Of a stretch of DNA of 64,000 nt, positions 25,358-33,544 are shown piece after piece. Within the stretch, counting starts at the first letter, position 1. Each line of letters opens with the position of its first letter. Source of the stretch: CAZNSX01 sp964575845 (GTDB lineage Bacteria; UBA8248; CAZNSX01); the NCBI GenBank assembly GCA_964575845.1, contig CAZNSX010000001.1, forward strand, positions 248,001-312,000, in the 5' to 3' direction. A program made the position numbers and the translations under genes. A model generated the notes under the pieces. That model worked only from the letters and a program-made list of their open reading frames with translations, did no database searches and was not told where the DNA came from.

Positions 25358-25920
25358 TTAGGAGGCCCTATCCCACGAGACAGTACACTAAGAAGGAGAA
25401 GGGGAGGAAGATGGGGCCGGTTCCCTTGGTTTGAGTAGAGCCGAGAGCTAGATACCTCAGCCGGCCCCGCCTCCAGCGCTCTTGTAGGCCATAAAGGCTA
25501 TAGCCGCGGCAAGGAGCGCTATGCCGTAGAGTCCTATATTTCGCCTGGGGTGCAGCAGAGTTCCCTTGCCACCACAACATCGCTTCCGCGGAACTCCGCT
25601 CTGCAATTGGTCACGAGGCTCACATCATCGCCATTAGTTCTCACTATGGCCGTATTCTAGCACGCCGCATCGACCGAGTTCCCGATGGCTCTTGATTTGG
25701 CCGAGCCCCCCCGAAGGCATTTCCAGGCGTCGCCCGAAGTTCGGCGGGGAAATTCGACCGAAAAATTTGACATTCACTCTAATTCTTGGTAATAAAAAGT
25801 GGACTATCCTTAGACGGTCTTGCGAGAGAGTGGGCATTTTAGAGCTTTTTTGAAGGGTTGCCCGCGATCTCCTGCTTCCACCAACTGATCTCAGCCGGAC
25901 CAAGGGGAAGGTGGCTATCC
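25358..25920. other. Intergenic stretch with a possible degraded small minus-strand gene
   Basis: On the minus strand a GTG frame (25644 to a stop at 25534) reads LVTNCRAEFRGSDVVVAREL and then stops. The next frame continues with a clear membrane helix, IGLYGIALLAAAIAFMAYK, to a TGA at 25457. One shifted base would join them into a small protein of a soluble part plus a C-terminal helix. No ribosome site was seen and no family recognised. The right half holds a promoter at 25767. Confidence 0.3.
25767..25795 (+). promoter_or_regulatory. Strong sigma-70-like promoter upstream of the truncated ATPase gene
   Basis: TTGACA (25767-25772), a 17-base spacer, TAATAA (25790-25795): a perfect -35 and a 4-of-6 -10 box. 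It drives only the broken ATPase remnant before a strong terminator at 26271, so the transcript looks like a relic. Its first bases, TTGACATTCA, match the element before the Rrf2 gene. Confidence 0.6.
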
Positions 25921-26211
25921 ATGGCCGCCGATGATCATATCTTGGAGCTAAGGGACATCAGCCTGTCCTTTGACTCCACCCCCGTTCTGCAGCATTTCAA
26001 CCTGAAGGTAGGTAGGGGGGAGTTCATCGCGCTCGTGGGTCCCACTGGCTGCGCTAAGACCGTGCTCCTTCGCCTCATAGCCGGGTTTGACCGTCCCTCG
26101 GGAGGCCAGGTGCTTTATGAGGGAAGGCCTGTCACAGGGCCAAGTTTCCGGCGGGGGATGATCTACCAGGCCTATGTGAACTATCTGGACCTTCCTGACG
26201 AGCCTCTTTAG
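25921..26211 (+). pseudogene. Truncated ABC ATPase (SsuB/TauB type) lacking signature and Walker B
   Basis: The 96 residues match the start of the ATPase at 12550: Walker A GPTGCAKT, TVLLRLIAGFDRPSGG, and GPSFRRGMIYQ up to the Q-loop. They then jump to AYVNYLDLPDEPL and stop. The tail resembles the C-terminal end of such ATPases (YVEYL-like), so an internal deletion of about 150 residues, removing signature, Walker B and H-loop, is the simplest explanation. Note that the Walker A Lys is present here, unlike in the 12550 gene. It cannot hydrolyse ATP. It sits between a good promoter and a good terminator with no partner genes. Confidence 0.75.
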
Positions 26212-26270
26212 TCAGAAGGAGAAGGCTGAGAGCAGTCTCTAAGGGACTCGAGCAGAGATCCACTCAAGGG

Positions 26271-26311
26271 GGGGTGGGGTACAGTGAGGCTGTACCTCAC
26301 CCCTAATTTTT
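26271..26311 (+). terminator. Strong intrinsic terminator
   Basis: A 14-base-pair stem (26271-26284 with 26290-26303, one G-U pair) with a 5-base loop is followed by TAATTTTT. It closes the short transcript of the truncated ATPase and separates it from the NosL genes. Confidence 0.85.
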
Positions 26312-26382
26312 GGGGCCTTGTGGGGGTGAAGACGTTATGTGAGCCCCTCAGCAAACGGGGCCGGGCTTGGAGGGAGAGAGCC

Positions 26383-26832
26383 ATGAGAGCGCCTCATCGG
26401 ACGCTGGCCCTCGGCCTTTCGGTCTTCTTCCTGGTCGCCTTCGGCCAGGGGGCCATGGCCTACGAGCGCTGTTCGCTTTGCGGCATGGACGTGGATAAGA
26501 GTGAGACCGCCTATTACGTCAGGGTTGAGAGCGGAAGGGTGTATCCCCTCTGCAGCCTACAGTGCGTCCACGTGCTGATGATGAACGTAAAGGAGAAGCC
26601 CGTTTCCATCCGAACCGAGGACTATCCCACGTCCCGCCTCATCGACGCGAGGGCGGCCCATTTTCTTTGCGAGAGCCGCCTTGTCCCCAAGGGCTCAATG
26701 CAGCCCTATATCCTGGCATTCGCCTCCAGGGATAAAGCCGAAAGCTATCAGAAGGAGTACGGCGGGCGGATCCTGGACTTCGATGGCGCAATCGAGATTA
26801 TCGAAAATACGATGATGGAGAAGAAAAGATAA
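26383..26832 (+). CDS. NosL family metal-binding protein 1
   Basis: The 149-residue protein has a Sec signal peptide (TLALGLSVFFLVAFGQGAMA) and a NosL domain with CSLCGMD directly after the cut site and CSLQC further on. NosL proteins of nitrous oxide reductase clusters bind Cu(I) through a CxxCGM-type site. No nosZ lies here, so a general copper or other soft-metal role outside the cytoplasm is likelier. I chose ATG 26383 because AGGGAGAGAG precedes it; the frame extends back to 26284 without a better start. It is the first gene of the NosL/ABC module. Confidence 0.85.
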   Translation: MRAPHRTLALGLSVFFLVAFGQGAMAYERCSLCGMDVDKSETAYYVRVESGRVYPLCSLQCVHVLMMNVKEKPVSIRTEDYPTSRLIDARAAHFLCESRLVPKGSMQPYILAFASRDKAESYQKEYGGRILDFDGAIEIIENTMMEKKR

Positions 26833-26866
26833 GGGCGTACCCATTTCCACAGCCGGTGGTATCGGC

Positions 26867-27352
26867 GTGAGGACTCAAGTCATGCGTCCCTGGAGGGTGA
26901 TTCTCCTCGTAGCCCTCGTCTCCATAGGCCTCGGTCTTTTCTCCTCCTACTACATGTATGGCCACGAGGTCGAGAGGTGCGACCTCTGCGGCATCAGTAT
27001 AAACCCGACCTTCGAGGCGAGGCTCCATCTCAAGGACGGCACTGTAAAGCGCTACTGTTGCATCCACTGCGCACTCGAGGCCTACCGGGAGTTCAAGGAC
27101 CGGGTCGAGTGGGTCAGTGTCACGGACCAGGAGACGGGGGAGAAACTGAACGCCAATGACGTCATCTATGTGGAAAATGACGTCATCACCTGCAAGCCCT
27201 GCGGGCTCAAGCTGCACGTGTTCGCATCGGAGTTAGCGGGCCTCCAGAGCCGTGCCAAGAAATACATGAAAGTCTTCGGCGGGCGCATAGCACTTAACCC
27301 CTTCCTTAAAGTTAAGGCAGAATCCGAGGCGAGCGAGCGGAGGGCTCCTTGA
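26867..27352 (+). CDS. NosL-like metal-binding protein 2, membrane-anchored
   Basis: The 161-residue protein has one N-terminal membrane helix (VILLVALVSIGLGLFSSYYM), then a NosL-like domain with CDLCGIS and YCCIHC. The Met after CG is Ile here, which would weaken the usual copper site, but extra cysteines (CC and a later CKPCG) may compensate. Start is GTG 26867 or ATG 26882. Its end overlaps the next gene by 4 bases, which ties it into the operon. Confidence 0.78.
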   Translation: MRTQVMRPWRVILLVALVSIGLGLFSSYYMYGHEVERCDLCGISINPTFEARLHLKDGTVKRYCCIHCALEAYREFKDRVEWVSVTDQETGEKLNANDVIYVENDVITCKPCGLKLHVFASELAGLQSRAKKYMKVFGGRIALNPFLKVKAESEASERRAP

Positions 27353-27798
27353 GCATCGAGCTTTACGGAACCGAAGCAATAGGGAGCCTTATCCTGAGGC
27401 TCGTGCGCCGAGCCTCGAGGCGCCTGGGCCTCTCCGAGGGTCTATCGCTTCTGCTCTTTCTGGTCGTGGCTGTCGCCGGCATCTTGGGCTTCACCTTCTA
27501 TGATTCCCTGGCCCGGGATGCCCGGTTGAGGAACCCGCGTCACGGGATCTTCCAGCAGATGGTGGGAGGGTTGGGGCTGGGGGCGGTCAGCTCTCCCAAG
27601 TGGTGCCTTCACGCGTTTGACCCGAGGCTTGAGTCCATCTGCTACGCCACGGTCTATCCGGTGCCCGGCTCTTATGCCTATTGCACCTATGACGCCATGG
27701 TGGTGACGGCTTTCGAGGCCAGCCCCATAAAGTCCCACAGTCTTCTCCTCAGAGCGCCGGAGGATAAGGGCCATGGAAAAGCATCTGAGGCTCCTTGA
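27349..27798 (+). CDS. Membrane-anchored protein of the NosL/ABC module, function unknown
   Basis: The 149-residue protein has a basic N-terminus, one membrane helix (LSLLLFLVVAVAGILGFTF) and an outside domain with three cysteines (PKWCLH, SICYAT, YAYCTYD). I recognise no family. It overlaps both neighbours (4 bases upstream, 26 bases with the permease gene downstream), so it is part of the same translation-coupled operon. The outer domain could contact NosL proteins or the permease. Confidence 0.6.
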   Translation: MSIELYGTEAIGSLILRLVRRASRRLGLSEGLSLLLFLVVAVAGILGFTFYDSLARDARLRNPRHGIFQQMVGGLGLGAVSSPKWCLHAFDPRLESICYATVYPVPGSYAYCTYDAMVVTAFEASPIKSHSLLLRAPEDKGHGKASEAP

Positions 27799-28948
27799 GG
27801 CCGCGGCCGAAAACGTCATCCGCTATGGTCACAGGAGCGGTGTTGTGGTGCTCTGCCTGGTTGTGTTCCTCACCCCGCTGATCATCGCCCTGGCAATTTC
27901 GGAAGCAATAAAGGAGCAGGCGGCCCGCTCGGTCGAGTTGGGCCCCGAGCTTCTCCTCTCCATGGACTACGGCGGAAGAAGCGGGCCCATATCATTAGAC
28001 CTCCTGGAGCGCATAAGAGAGGTGGATTACGTGAAGCGGGTGGTGCCTCGCATCATAGGCCGCATATCCCAGGGCTCAAAGCTACTTATAGCCGTGGGTC
28101 TCCCCGCCGAGGAGATCCCGGCATTTGCCACCCAGATCATCCAGGGCAGGACCATCAAGCCCGGCGAGCGGAAGGTTCTCCTCATAGGCCGGGGCTATGT
28201 GGACTACATAAGGAGTCTCGGCCGGGAGCTGAAGCCGGGCGATGTGGTTTCCCTGACAGACCTCACGGGAAATTTCTATGGCTACAAGGTGGCCGGCATC
28301 TTCTCCTCCCGGGACGTGACCCTCTGGAACTACGACGTCATCGTAATGCCCTTTGAGGATGCCCAGCAATACTTCGGCCTCGAGGGGAAGGCAACCGAGC
28401 TCATGATGTACATCCTCCCCGGTTACGAGACGGCCGTCCTGGGCGAGCTGAAGTTCCTGAGCCCCTTCTTCCGGCTTCAGAGCAAGTCCCTCATCCACCA
28501 GTACATCCAGAAGGGCCACCGGGAGCGGCAAACCATCTTTTCTCTCCTCTACATCATCATACTCGTCCTGGCCATACCCCTAATCTCCATGCTCTCGGTG
28601 TACGGCCTCACCGAGAGGCGCCGCGAGGTCGGAATCCTCAAGGCCTGCGGCTGGCGAACCTCAGATGTACTTGAGCTTAACTTTTTCGAGAACATCATCC
28701 TGAGCCTCATGGGGGTGGCACTCGCCTTCATCGCGGCCATAGTCTGGATAAAGGTCTTCAACGGCTTCATCATCTCTCGACTCTTCATATCCCATGAGGA
28801 GTTCTATCCGCCCTTCCCGGTGCCTGCGGCTTTCTCCCCTTACCTGGTTGCCATCGCTCTTTTCCTCTCGGTGACCATAACCCTTGTGGGTTCCATAACC
28901 AGCACCTGGCGGACGGCCGTGACGCCTCCAGCCGACGCCATGAGGTAG
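27773..28948 (+). CDS. FtsX/MacB-LolC type ABC permease
   Basis: The 391-residue protein has an N-terminal helix, a large extracytoplasmic domain (about residues 45-255, MacB_PCD type), then three helices with the FtsX block LTERRREVGILKACGWRTSDVL between the second and third. Such permeases do mechanical work on the far side of the membrane (lipoprotein release, peptide or metal-protein handling) rather than classic transport. Its ATPase is the next gene. Co-location with NosL domains suggests a role in delivering or maturing a metalloprotein. Confidence 0.88.
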   Translation: MEKHLRLLEAAAENVIRYGHRSGVVVLCLVVFLTPLIIALAISEAIKEQAARSVELGPELLLSMDYGGRSGPISLDLLERIREVDYVKRVVPRIIGRISQGSKLLIAVGLPAEEIPAFATQIIQGRTIKPGERKVLLIGRGYVDYIRSLGRELKPGDVVSLTDLTGNFYGYKVAGIFSSRDVTLWNYDVIVMPFEDAQQYFGLEGKATELMMYILPGYETAVLGELKFLSPFFRLQSKSLIHQYIQKGHRERQTIFSLLYIIILVLAIPLISMLSVYGLTERRREVGILKACGWRTSDVLELNFFENIILSLMGVALAFIAAIVWIKVFNGFIISRLFISHEEFYPPFPVPAAFSPYLVAIALFLSVTITLVGSITSTWRTAVTPPADAMR

Positions 28949-28952
28949 GGAC

Positions 28953-29642
28953 ATGGCAGAAGCCCTGATAGTCGCCCGGGACCTGACGAAGATTTACAAC
29001 CCTGGCAGGCCCAACGAGGTCTCCGCCATAAGGGAGGCAACGCTTGAGATCGACCGAGGCGAGAGCGTCATCATCGAGGGGCCTTCGGGAAGCGGCAAAT
29101 CAACCCTCCTTAGCCTGCTGGGGGCTCTGGATAGGCCCACGCGGGGCCGGGTATTCATCGAGGGGGAGGAGGTGGAGCGGCTCTCGGATTTCTGGATGTC
29201 GAAGCTGAGGCGCGAGAAGATAGGTTTCATATATCAGCGGTTCAACCTTATCCCGGGCCTCAAGGCCTGGGAGAACGTGGCCTACCCGCTCATCCCGGGG
29301 GGGGTCCACTGGAAGGAGAGGCGGCGGAGGGCCTGCTCGCTGCTGGAGCGCCTGGGCCTCGGCCATCGGGCTGAGCACCGCGTGGAGGAGATCAGCGGGG
29401 GCGAGACCCAGAGGACGTGCATAGCGCGGGCCCTCATCAACGGCCCGCAGATAATCTTCGCCGATGAGCCAAGCTCCAACATCGACCTCGAGACCATGGC
29501 GGGTGTCCTCGAGATCTTCAACGGGCTCAAGGCCGAAGGCAAGACCATGGTGGTCTCCACGAACGACCCCTTCCTCATGGACTTCGGAACCAAAGTCATA
29601 AGGCTTCGTGATGGCACGGTGCACGAGATACTTGAGCGATAG
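28953..29642 (+). CDS. ABC transporter ATP-binding protein, LolD/MacB type
   Basis: The 229-residue ATPase has Walker A GPSGSGKST, the LolD-type Q-loop segment IGFIYQRFNLIPGLKAWENV, signature ISGGETQR, and Walker B IIFADEPSSNID. The H-loop His is not evident: the strand that normally ends in TH reads TMVVSTNDPF, so the switch His appears to be Asn. It follows the FtsX-type permease by 4 bases and is its partner. The missing His may slow hydrolysis. Confidence 0.88.
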   Translation: MAEALIVARDLTKIYNPGRPNEVSAIREATLEIDRGESVIIEGPSGSGKSTLLSLLGALDRPTRGRVFIEGEEVERLSDFWMSKLRREKIGFIYQRFNLIPGLKAWENVAYPLIPGGVHWKERRRRACSLLERLGLGHRAEHRVEEISGGETQRTCIARALINGPQIIFADEPSSNIDLETMAGVLEIFNGLKAEGKTMVVSTNDPFLMDFGTKVIRLRDGTVHEILER

Positions 29643-29806
29643 GAAGGCTCCGCTGCTGGCCGAAAGGAGTCCATCGAAACTGAGTGTCCTTGGGTGGCGG
29701 CTTCTGTCGTGCGCGGTTGCGCCGCCGAATGAATCATCTTAGAGCCTGGCCCGGCGCGCCCTATTTCTGGAAGTGCCGAGCCTCTGTGGAGAGGGAGGGA
29801 AAGGTT

Positions 29807-30763
29807 ATGAAGGAAAAGGTCGTATCGCATCTTTGGCTCCAGAGGCATGTTCTGCTAGCCCTTGGCCTGGGTCTAGTCCTAGTGCTCGTGGGGTTCGGTC
29901 TTCCATCTGCGGGTGCGGGCGAGGGGGAGAAGTCCGCTGACCCCTGCATGGTAGAGCACCCGCTGAAGGCCATGCACGAGTACACCTCACACGTGCAATG
30001 CTCCAGCTGCGGCATGAACCGCAACATGTGGGCCCGCACGCGGTATGTATTTCGCAACTCAGAAGGCACTCACTATGTCTGCTCCCTACACTGCCTGGCC
30101 GACAAATCGGCCCGGGCCGGGGAGCCGCCCCAAGACGTGCGTGTGGCGGTTTACCTTGCACCCGAGAAGATGATCCCTGCGGAGGAGGCCTACTTCGTCC
30201 TGGGCTCAAAGGCGCCTGGCACCATGACCATGGTGAGCAAGCTCGCCTTCGCCAGCAAGCCCGAGGCCGAACGCTTCGCGGCTCAGTGCGGGGGAAAGGT
30301 GGTGCGGTTTGAGCAGGCCCTTGCCGCCGCCACGAAAGCCCTGCCCAAGGCCCGCGCGATGATTTTCAACAAGCGGCAGAAGACGGGCAAGATCGCCCTG
30401 CCCGCGGCCGAGGAGGAGTGCGCGGTCTGCGGCATGTACCCGGCCCGATATCCGGAGACGCGGGCCCAGGTTCTCGGAAAAGACAAGAAGCGGTACCACT
30501 TCTGTTCTACGCAATGCCTTTTCCGGTTCCTGGCCGAAGGGAAGGTGAAGCCCATGGCGGTGTGGGTCACCCTCAGGCCGAGCGGCAGGTACGATTACGC
30601 GGGCTCGGCCTACTATGTGGTGGGCGGCCGGGAGCATGGGCCCATGGGACCAGAGGCCTTCGCCTTCGAGACGAAGCAGGCGGCCCAGGCCTTTGCCCAA
30701 GAGCACGGTGGTGAGGTGCTGCGCTTTGAAGAGGTGACCTACAAGAAGATCATGGGCGAGTAG
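29807..30763 (+). CDS. Double NosL-domain secreted protein
   Basis: The 318-residue protein has a signal peptide (LLALGLGLVLVLVGFGLPSAGA) and two NosL domains. The first has CSSCGMNRNM and CSLHC; the second has CAVCGMYPARYP and CSTQC. Each domain ends with a GG(K/E)V(V/L)RFE strand, which shows an internal duplication. It would bind two metal ions outside the cytoplasm. ATG 29807 is preceded by GAGGGAGGG; the frame runs back to 29684 without a better start. With NosL 1 and 2, the module encodes four NosL domains. Confidence 0.85.
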   Translation: MKEKVVSHLWLQRHVLLALGLGLVLVLVGFGLPSAGAGEGEKSADPCMVEHPLKAMHEYTSHVQCSSCGMNRNMWARTRYVFRNSEGTHYVCSLHCLADKSARAGEPPQDVRVAVYLAPEKMIPAEEAYFVLGSKAPGTMTMVSKLAFASKPEAERFAAQCGGKVVRFEQALAAATKALPKARAMIFNKRQKTGKIALPAAEEECAVCGMYPARYPETRAQVLGKDKKRYHFCSTQCLFRFLAEGKVKPMAVWVTLRPSGRYDYAGSAYYVVGGREHGPMGPEAFAFETKQAAQAFAQEHGGEVLRFEEVTYKKIMGE

Positions 30764-30898
30764 AGTCAGTCAAAGAGGCAAGAGCGGGCCGGGGCCGGCA
30801 GGGGGTTCATCTCCGCGCCAGCCCGCCCGCAGGTTATCAGCTATCGGGAACCAGAGGCTTGAGCCAACGTCTGGCTTAAGTTAGCGGACTGATTCGCC

Positions 30899-31927
30899 AT
30901 GATCCTTCACACACCCACTATACTCCTCTTCTTCGCCTCATTCGTGGCGGTGGTCCTGGGGGTCTACGGAGGAGTCTTCTCATTCAGGACTGCGCGAGCC
31001 GCAAGGGGGGAGCTCACGGCCGAGAGGATGACGGACCTCGATACCAGGGCGAGGCTCCTCTTTCTGATCGTGACCATCGTAATAGTTGTGAGACTCCTCT
31101 CGATGCCCCTTTTCTACTGGGCCCTTGAGAGCGACGTGCCCGATATCCCTGGGGCCATGTGCGCTTTCGGGGTGACGCAGGTGCTCCCCGGGCTCACGGG
31201 TGCGCTCCAGTACTTTCAGTTTCCCGTGATATTCTTGGGCGTGGCCTGGCTCCTCCTCAATGCCGTTGATGGGGAGACGCGGCACCATCCTTTACTTCAG
31301 CGCAAGCTTTACTTCTTCTCGGCCATCTCCATACCCATAGTCCTGGAATCTCTGGGCGACTTCTACCTCTTCTTCTCCATAAGGCCTCCCACGGCCTTGG
31401 GCCTTAGCTGCTGCTCCACGGTGGCCGATGTGGCCTCGAGGCCCACGGCCCTGGTCGCAGGCTTCTTTCTGGGGCCGAGGAGTGCAGGGCCCCTGTTTAA
31501 CGCCTACCTGGTTGCGAGCCTCGTTTTTCTGGCCTTCCTCGCGCTCATCCTCTGGAGGGGCCTCTGGCGAAGGCCCTATCTCATAGTCGCAACAATCCTC
31601 GCCGTCCTCCTGGTGCCTATCTTCTGGGTGGCCTTAGTTGAGAAGATCGCCCCCCTTATGATGAACCTCCCCTACCACCACTGCCTCTACTGCTGGCTCA
31701 AGAGCGCGCCCGGGGCCTTAGGCGTGGCGGCGGGGTTTCTCCTGGGAGTCGCGGGTGTGGGGTGGGCCCTCGTGCTGGACCTTCAGGGAGGGGGAGGGGA
31801 GGTGAAGGCCATTGCCTCAAGGTATATCCGCGGCCTATTTCTCTTCTCCCTCTCGGCAACGCTCTTTTCCTTCCTTATCGTGATTACCCATCTCTTAATG
31901 GCCAAATATTATGGAGCCATGGTCTAA
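30899..31927 (+). CDS. Polytopic membrane protein of the NosL module with a His/Cys motif
   Basis: The 342-residue protein has about eight membrane helices and no family I recognise. Two spots could bind metal: GLSCCSTVAD near residue 170 and PYHHCLYCWLK near residue 262, both at helix edges. It is probably the last membrane component of the NosL/ABC module and may pass copper or electrons across the membrane. The 135 bases before it include a G+C-rich inverted repeat (GCGGGC near 30785, GCCCGC near 30821), so its expression could be partly separate. Confidence 0.65.
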   Translation: MILHTPTILLFFASFVAVVLGVYGGVFSFRTARAARGELTAERMTDLDTRARLLFLIVTIVIVVRLLSMPLFYWALESDVPDIPGAMCAFGVTQVLPGLTGALQYFQFPVIFLGVAWLLLNAVDGETRHHPLLQRKLYFFSAISIPIVLESLGDFYLFFSIRPPTALGLSCCSTVADVASRPTALVAGFFLGPRSAGPLFNAYLVASLVFLAFLALILWRGLWRRPYLIVATILAVLLVPIFWVALVEKIAPLMMNLPYHHCLYCWLKSAPGALGVAAGFLLGVAGVGWALVLDLQGGGGEVKAIASRYIRGLFLFSLSATLFSFLIVITHLLMAKYYGAMV

Positions 31928-32048
31928 GATTTCCCTCTTGAGAAAGGGGGAATTTCTGAGCTAGAATTAGCTCTCGCATTGAGCGCCCCCCACTCGCAGG
32001 GAGGGATTTTTTTGTGGGCTTCAGTTCCATGGGCCAAGAGGGAGAATT

Positions 32049-32648
32049 ATGGACATAAAAGCGCTTTCCGAAGCGGCGGGAAACCTGGCCAACCAGTACC
32101 GAAAGCAGGGCTTTCATTGAAGCGAGAGCGTATTCTCCGCGGTCGCGGACACTCTCAAGCTCGATATAGATAAGAGCCTCGTGCGCATGGCCACGGGCTT
32201 CCATGGAGGCGGCGGTGCCCACAGGGAAAAAGTTGACGTCAACCTGACCGAGACGCTGGCCAGCCACTCCACGGGTGAGAAGCCCGAGGCTGGCGCGGCA
32301 AAACCCGAAGACCTCAAGATAACCATAACGGAGAGCCTTTGCGGGGCCCTGGCCTCCGGGGTCATGATGGTGGGATACATATTCGGCCGCAAGGGCCCCG
32401 AGGATGACATCACCTGCGCGAGCGAGCTTGCTTTCGAGCTCCACAAGAGGTTTCTCGCGACCCTCGGCTCCAAATACTGCAGCGTGCTCAGGCCCTTCCA
32501 CCACAAGGTGAGCGCGGACAGCTCCTGCGGGGAAATCTATTACACGGGAGCCAGGCTCGCTGTTGAGCTAATTCTCAGCGCCCGTGAGGTCTGCCCCCAA
32601 TGCCCAAACATAATGCTCCCCGTTTTAGAAGAGGTAGGCGCTGAATAA
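32049..32648 (+). CDS. C_GCAxxG_C_C family redox protein with in-frame UGA (predicted selenoprotein, copy 2)
   Basis: Read through a TGA at 32118-32120, the frame gives 199 residues. The segment is GFH-UGA-SESVFSAVAD, so UGA is at the first conserved Cys (residue 24), as in the paralogue at 24749. Later come GFHGGGGAH, a variable 25-residue stretch, LCGALASG, TCASEL, YCSVLRP, SSCGEI and REVCPQCP. The N-terminal 23 residues before the UGA are clearly homologous to copy 1 while differing at many bases, which shows that this part is under protein-level selection. The same GGUC-loop hairpin follows. It closes the NosL module opened by copy 1. Confidence 0.85.
32118..32156 (+). promoter_or_regulatory. 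UGA codon with SECIS-like hairpin (copy 2)
   Basis: After the UGA (32118-32120) a stem GAGAG/CTCTC (32124-32128 with 32152-32156) and an inner 5-base-pair stem (32136-32140 with 32145-32149) hold a GGTC loop at 32141-32144. The geometry is that of copy 1, although the two terminal outer pairs are lost here. Confidence 0.72.
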
Positions 32649-32807
32649 GTAGGCCTCACCCGCACCACGCGTAAAGAGCACTCTTCCGGGCGGGCGTAAT
32701 ACTCTCGATATATACGATAGCTCAAGTGATGTTAAGCCTCACAGTTTCAAAGCGTTAAAAGTAGAAAGCTGATATTATGCTTTATGTGCAATTGTGCCTT
32801 CAAGTCA

Positions 32808-32828
32808 AAGGGGCCTCCCGGGCCCCTT
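32808..32828 (-). terminator. Hairpin terminator between the selenoprotein gene and phoU
   Basis: AAGGGGCC (32808-32815) and GGCCCCTT (32821-32828) form a perfect 8-base-pair stem with a 5-base loop. Read on the minus strand, TTTGACTT follows, so it most likely ends the pst-phoU transcript; it could work both ways. Confidence 0.65.
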
Positions 32829-32844
32829 GGGTTAATTAGCAAGG

Positions 32845-33531
32845 CTAATCGGAGGTAGCCCCATCCGGGTAAAGGTGGCGGATGTCCCGGCCTTCGACCA
32901 TGTAGACGACCATCTCGGCGATGTTGGTGGCGTGGTCGGCTATGCGCTCAAGATACTTGGAGACGAAGCTTATCTTGGTGGCGCGGGAGATGGTGCGCGG
33001 GTCCTCTATCATGAAAGTTAATAGCTCGCGGTAGATCTGGTCGTTCAGGTCATCGACGAAATCGTCATCCTGGCACACCCTCAAGGCCAGTTTCGTATCC
33101 CCGGTTACGAAGGCATCGAGCGCCTCCTTGAGCATCTTCTGCGTGTGGTCGGCCAGCTTAGGTATGTCGATGTAGGGCTTGAGCGTTGGCTCGCGGTTGA
33201 GCTCCAGCGCTCGCTCGGAGATATTGACAGCCAGGTCGGCGATACGCTCGAGGTTGGTGACGATCTTCATCGCGGTGGTGATAAACCGCAGGTCGCGTGC
33301 CATGGGCTGATGGAGGGCGATCAGTTGGACACAGAGCTCATCGGTTTCGACCTCCCCTGTGTTTACCCGACCGTCAGAGGCAATTGCGGCTTCGGCGAGC
33401 CCTGAATCGCGCTCGACAAGCGAGCGTATGGACCTGGCTATCATGTCCTCCACCAATCCTCCCATCCGCAGGACCATCTCGCGCAGGGTTTTCAGTTCGG
33501 CCTCAAAGTGTGTGCTCGGTTGCTCTCGCAT
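32845..33531 (-). CDS. phoU: Phosphate transport system regulator PhoU
   Basis: The 228-residue helical protein has the two PhoU repeats, each with the metal-binding type segment seen as ITTAMKIVTNLERIADLAVNI and FVSKYLERIADHATNIAE. PhoU links the Pst importer to PhoR and keeps the Pho response off when phosphate is plentiful. Length is normal. It is the last gene of the minus-strand phosphate operon, 13 bases after pstB. Confidence 0.95.
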   Translation of the reverse strand: MREQPSTHFEAELKTLREMVLRMGGLVEDMIARSIRSLVERDSGLAEAAIASDGRVNTGEVETDELCVQLIALHQPMARDLRFITTAMKIVTNLERIADLAVNISERALELNREPTLKPYIDIPKLADHTQKMLKEALDAFVTGDTKLALRVCQDDDFVDDLNDQIYRELLTFMIEDPRTISRATKISFVSKYLERIADHATNIAEMVVYMVEGRDIRHLYPDGATSD

Positions 33532-33544
33532 CTACCCTGGCTCC

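Noticed and set aside
31884..32504. Minus-strand frames (206 and 130 codons) across the second selenoprotein gene
   Set aside because: They mirror the UGA-interrupted plus-strand gene; the plus-strand product has family motifs and a paralogue, the antisense ones do not.
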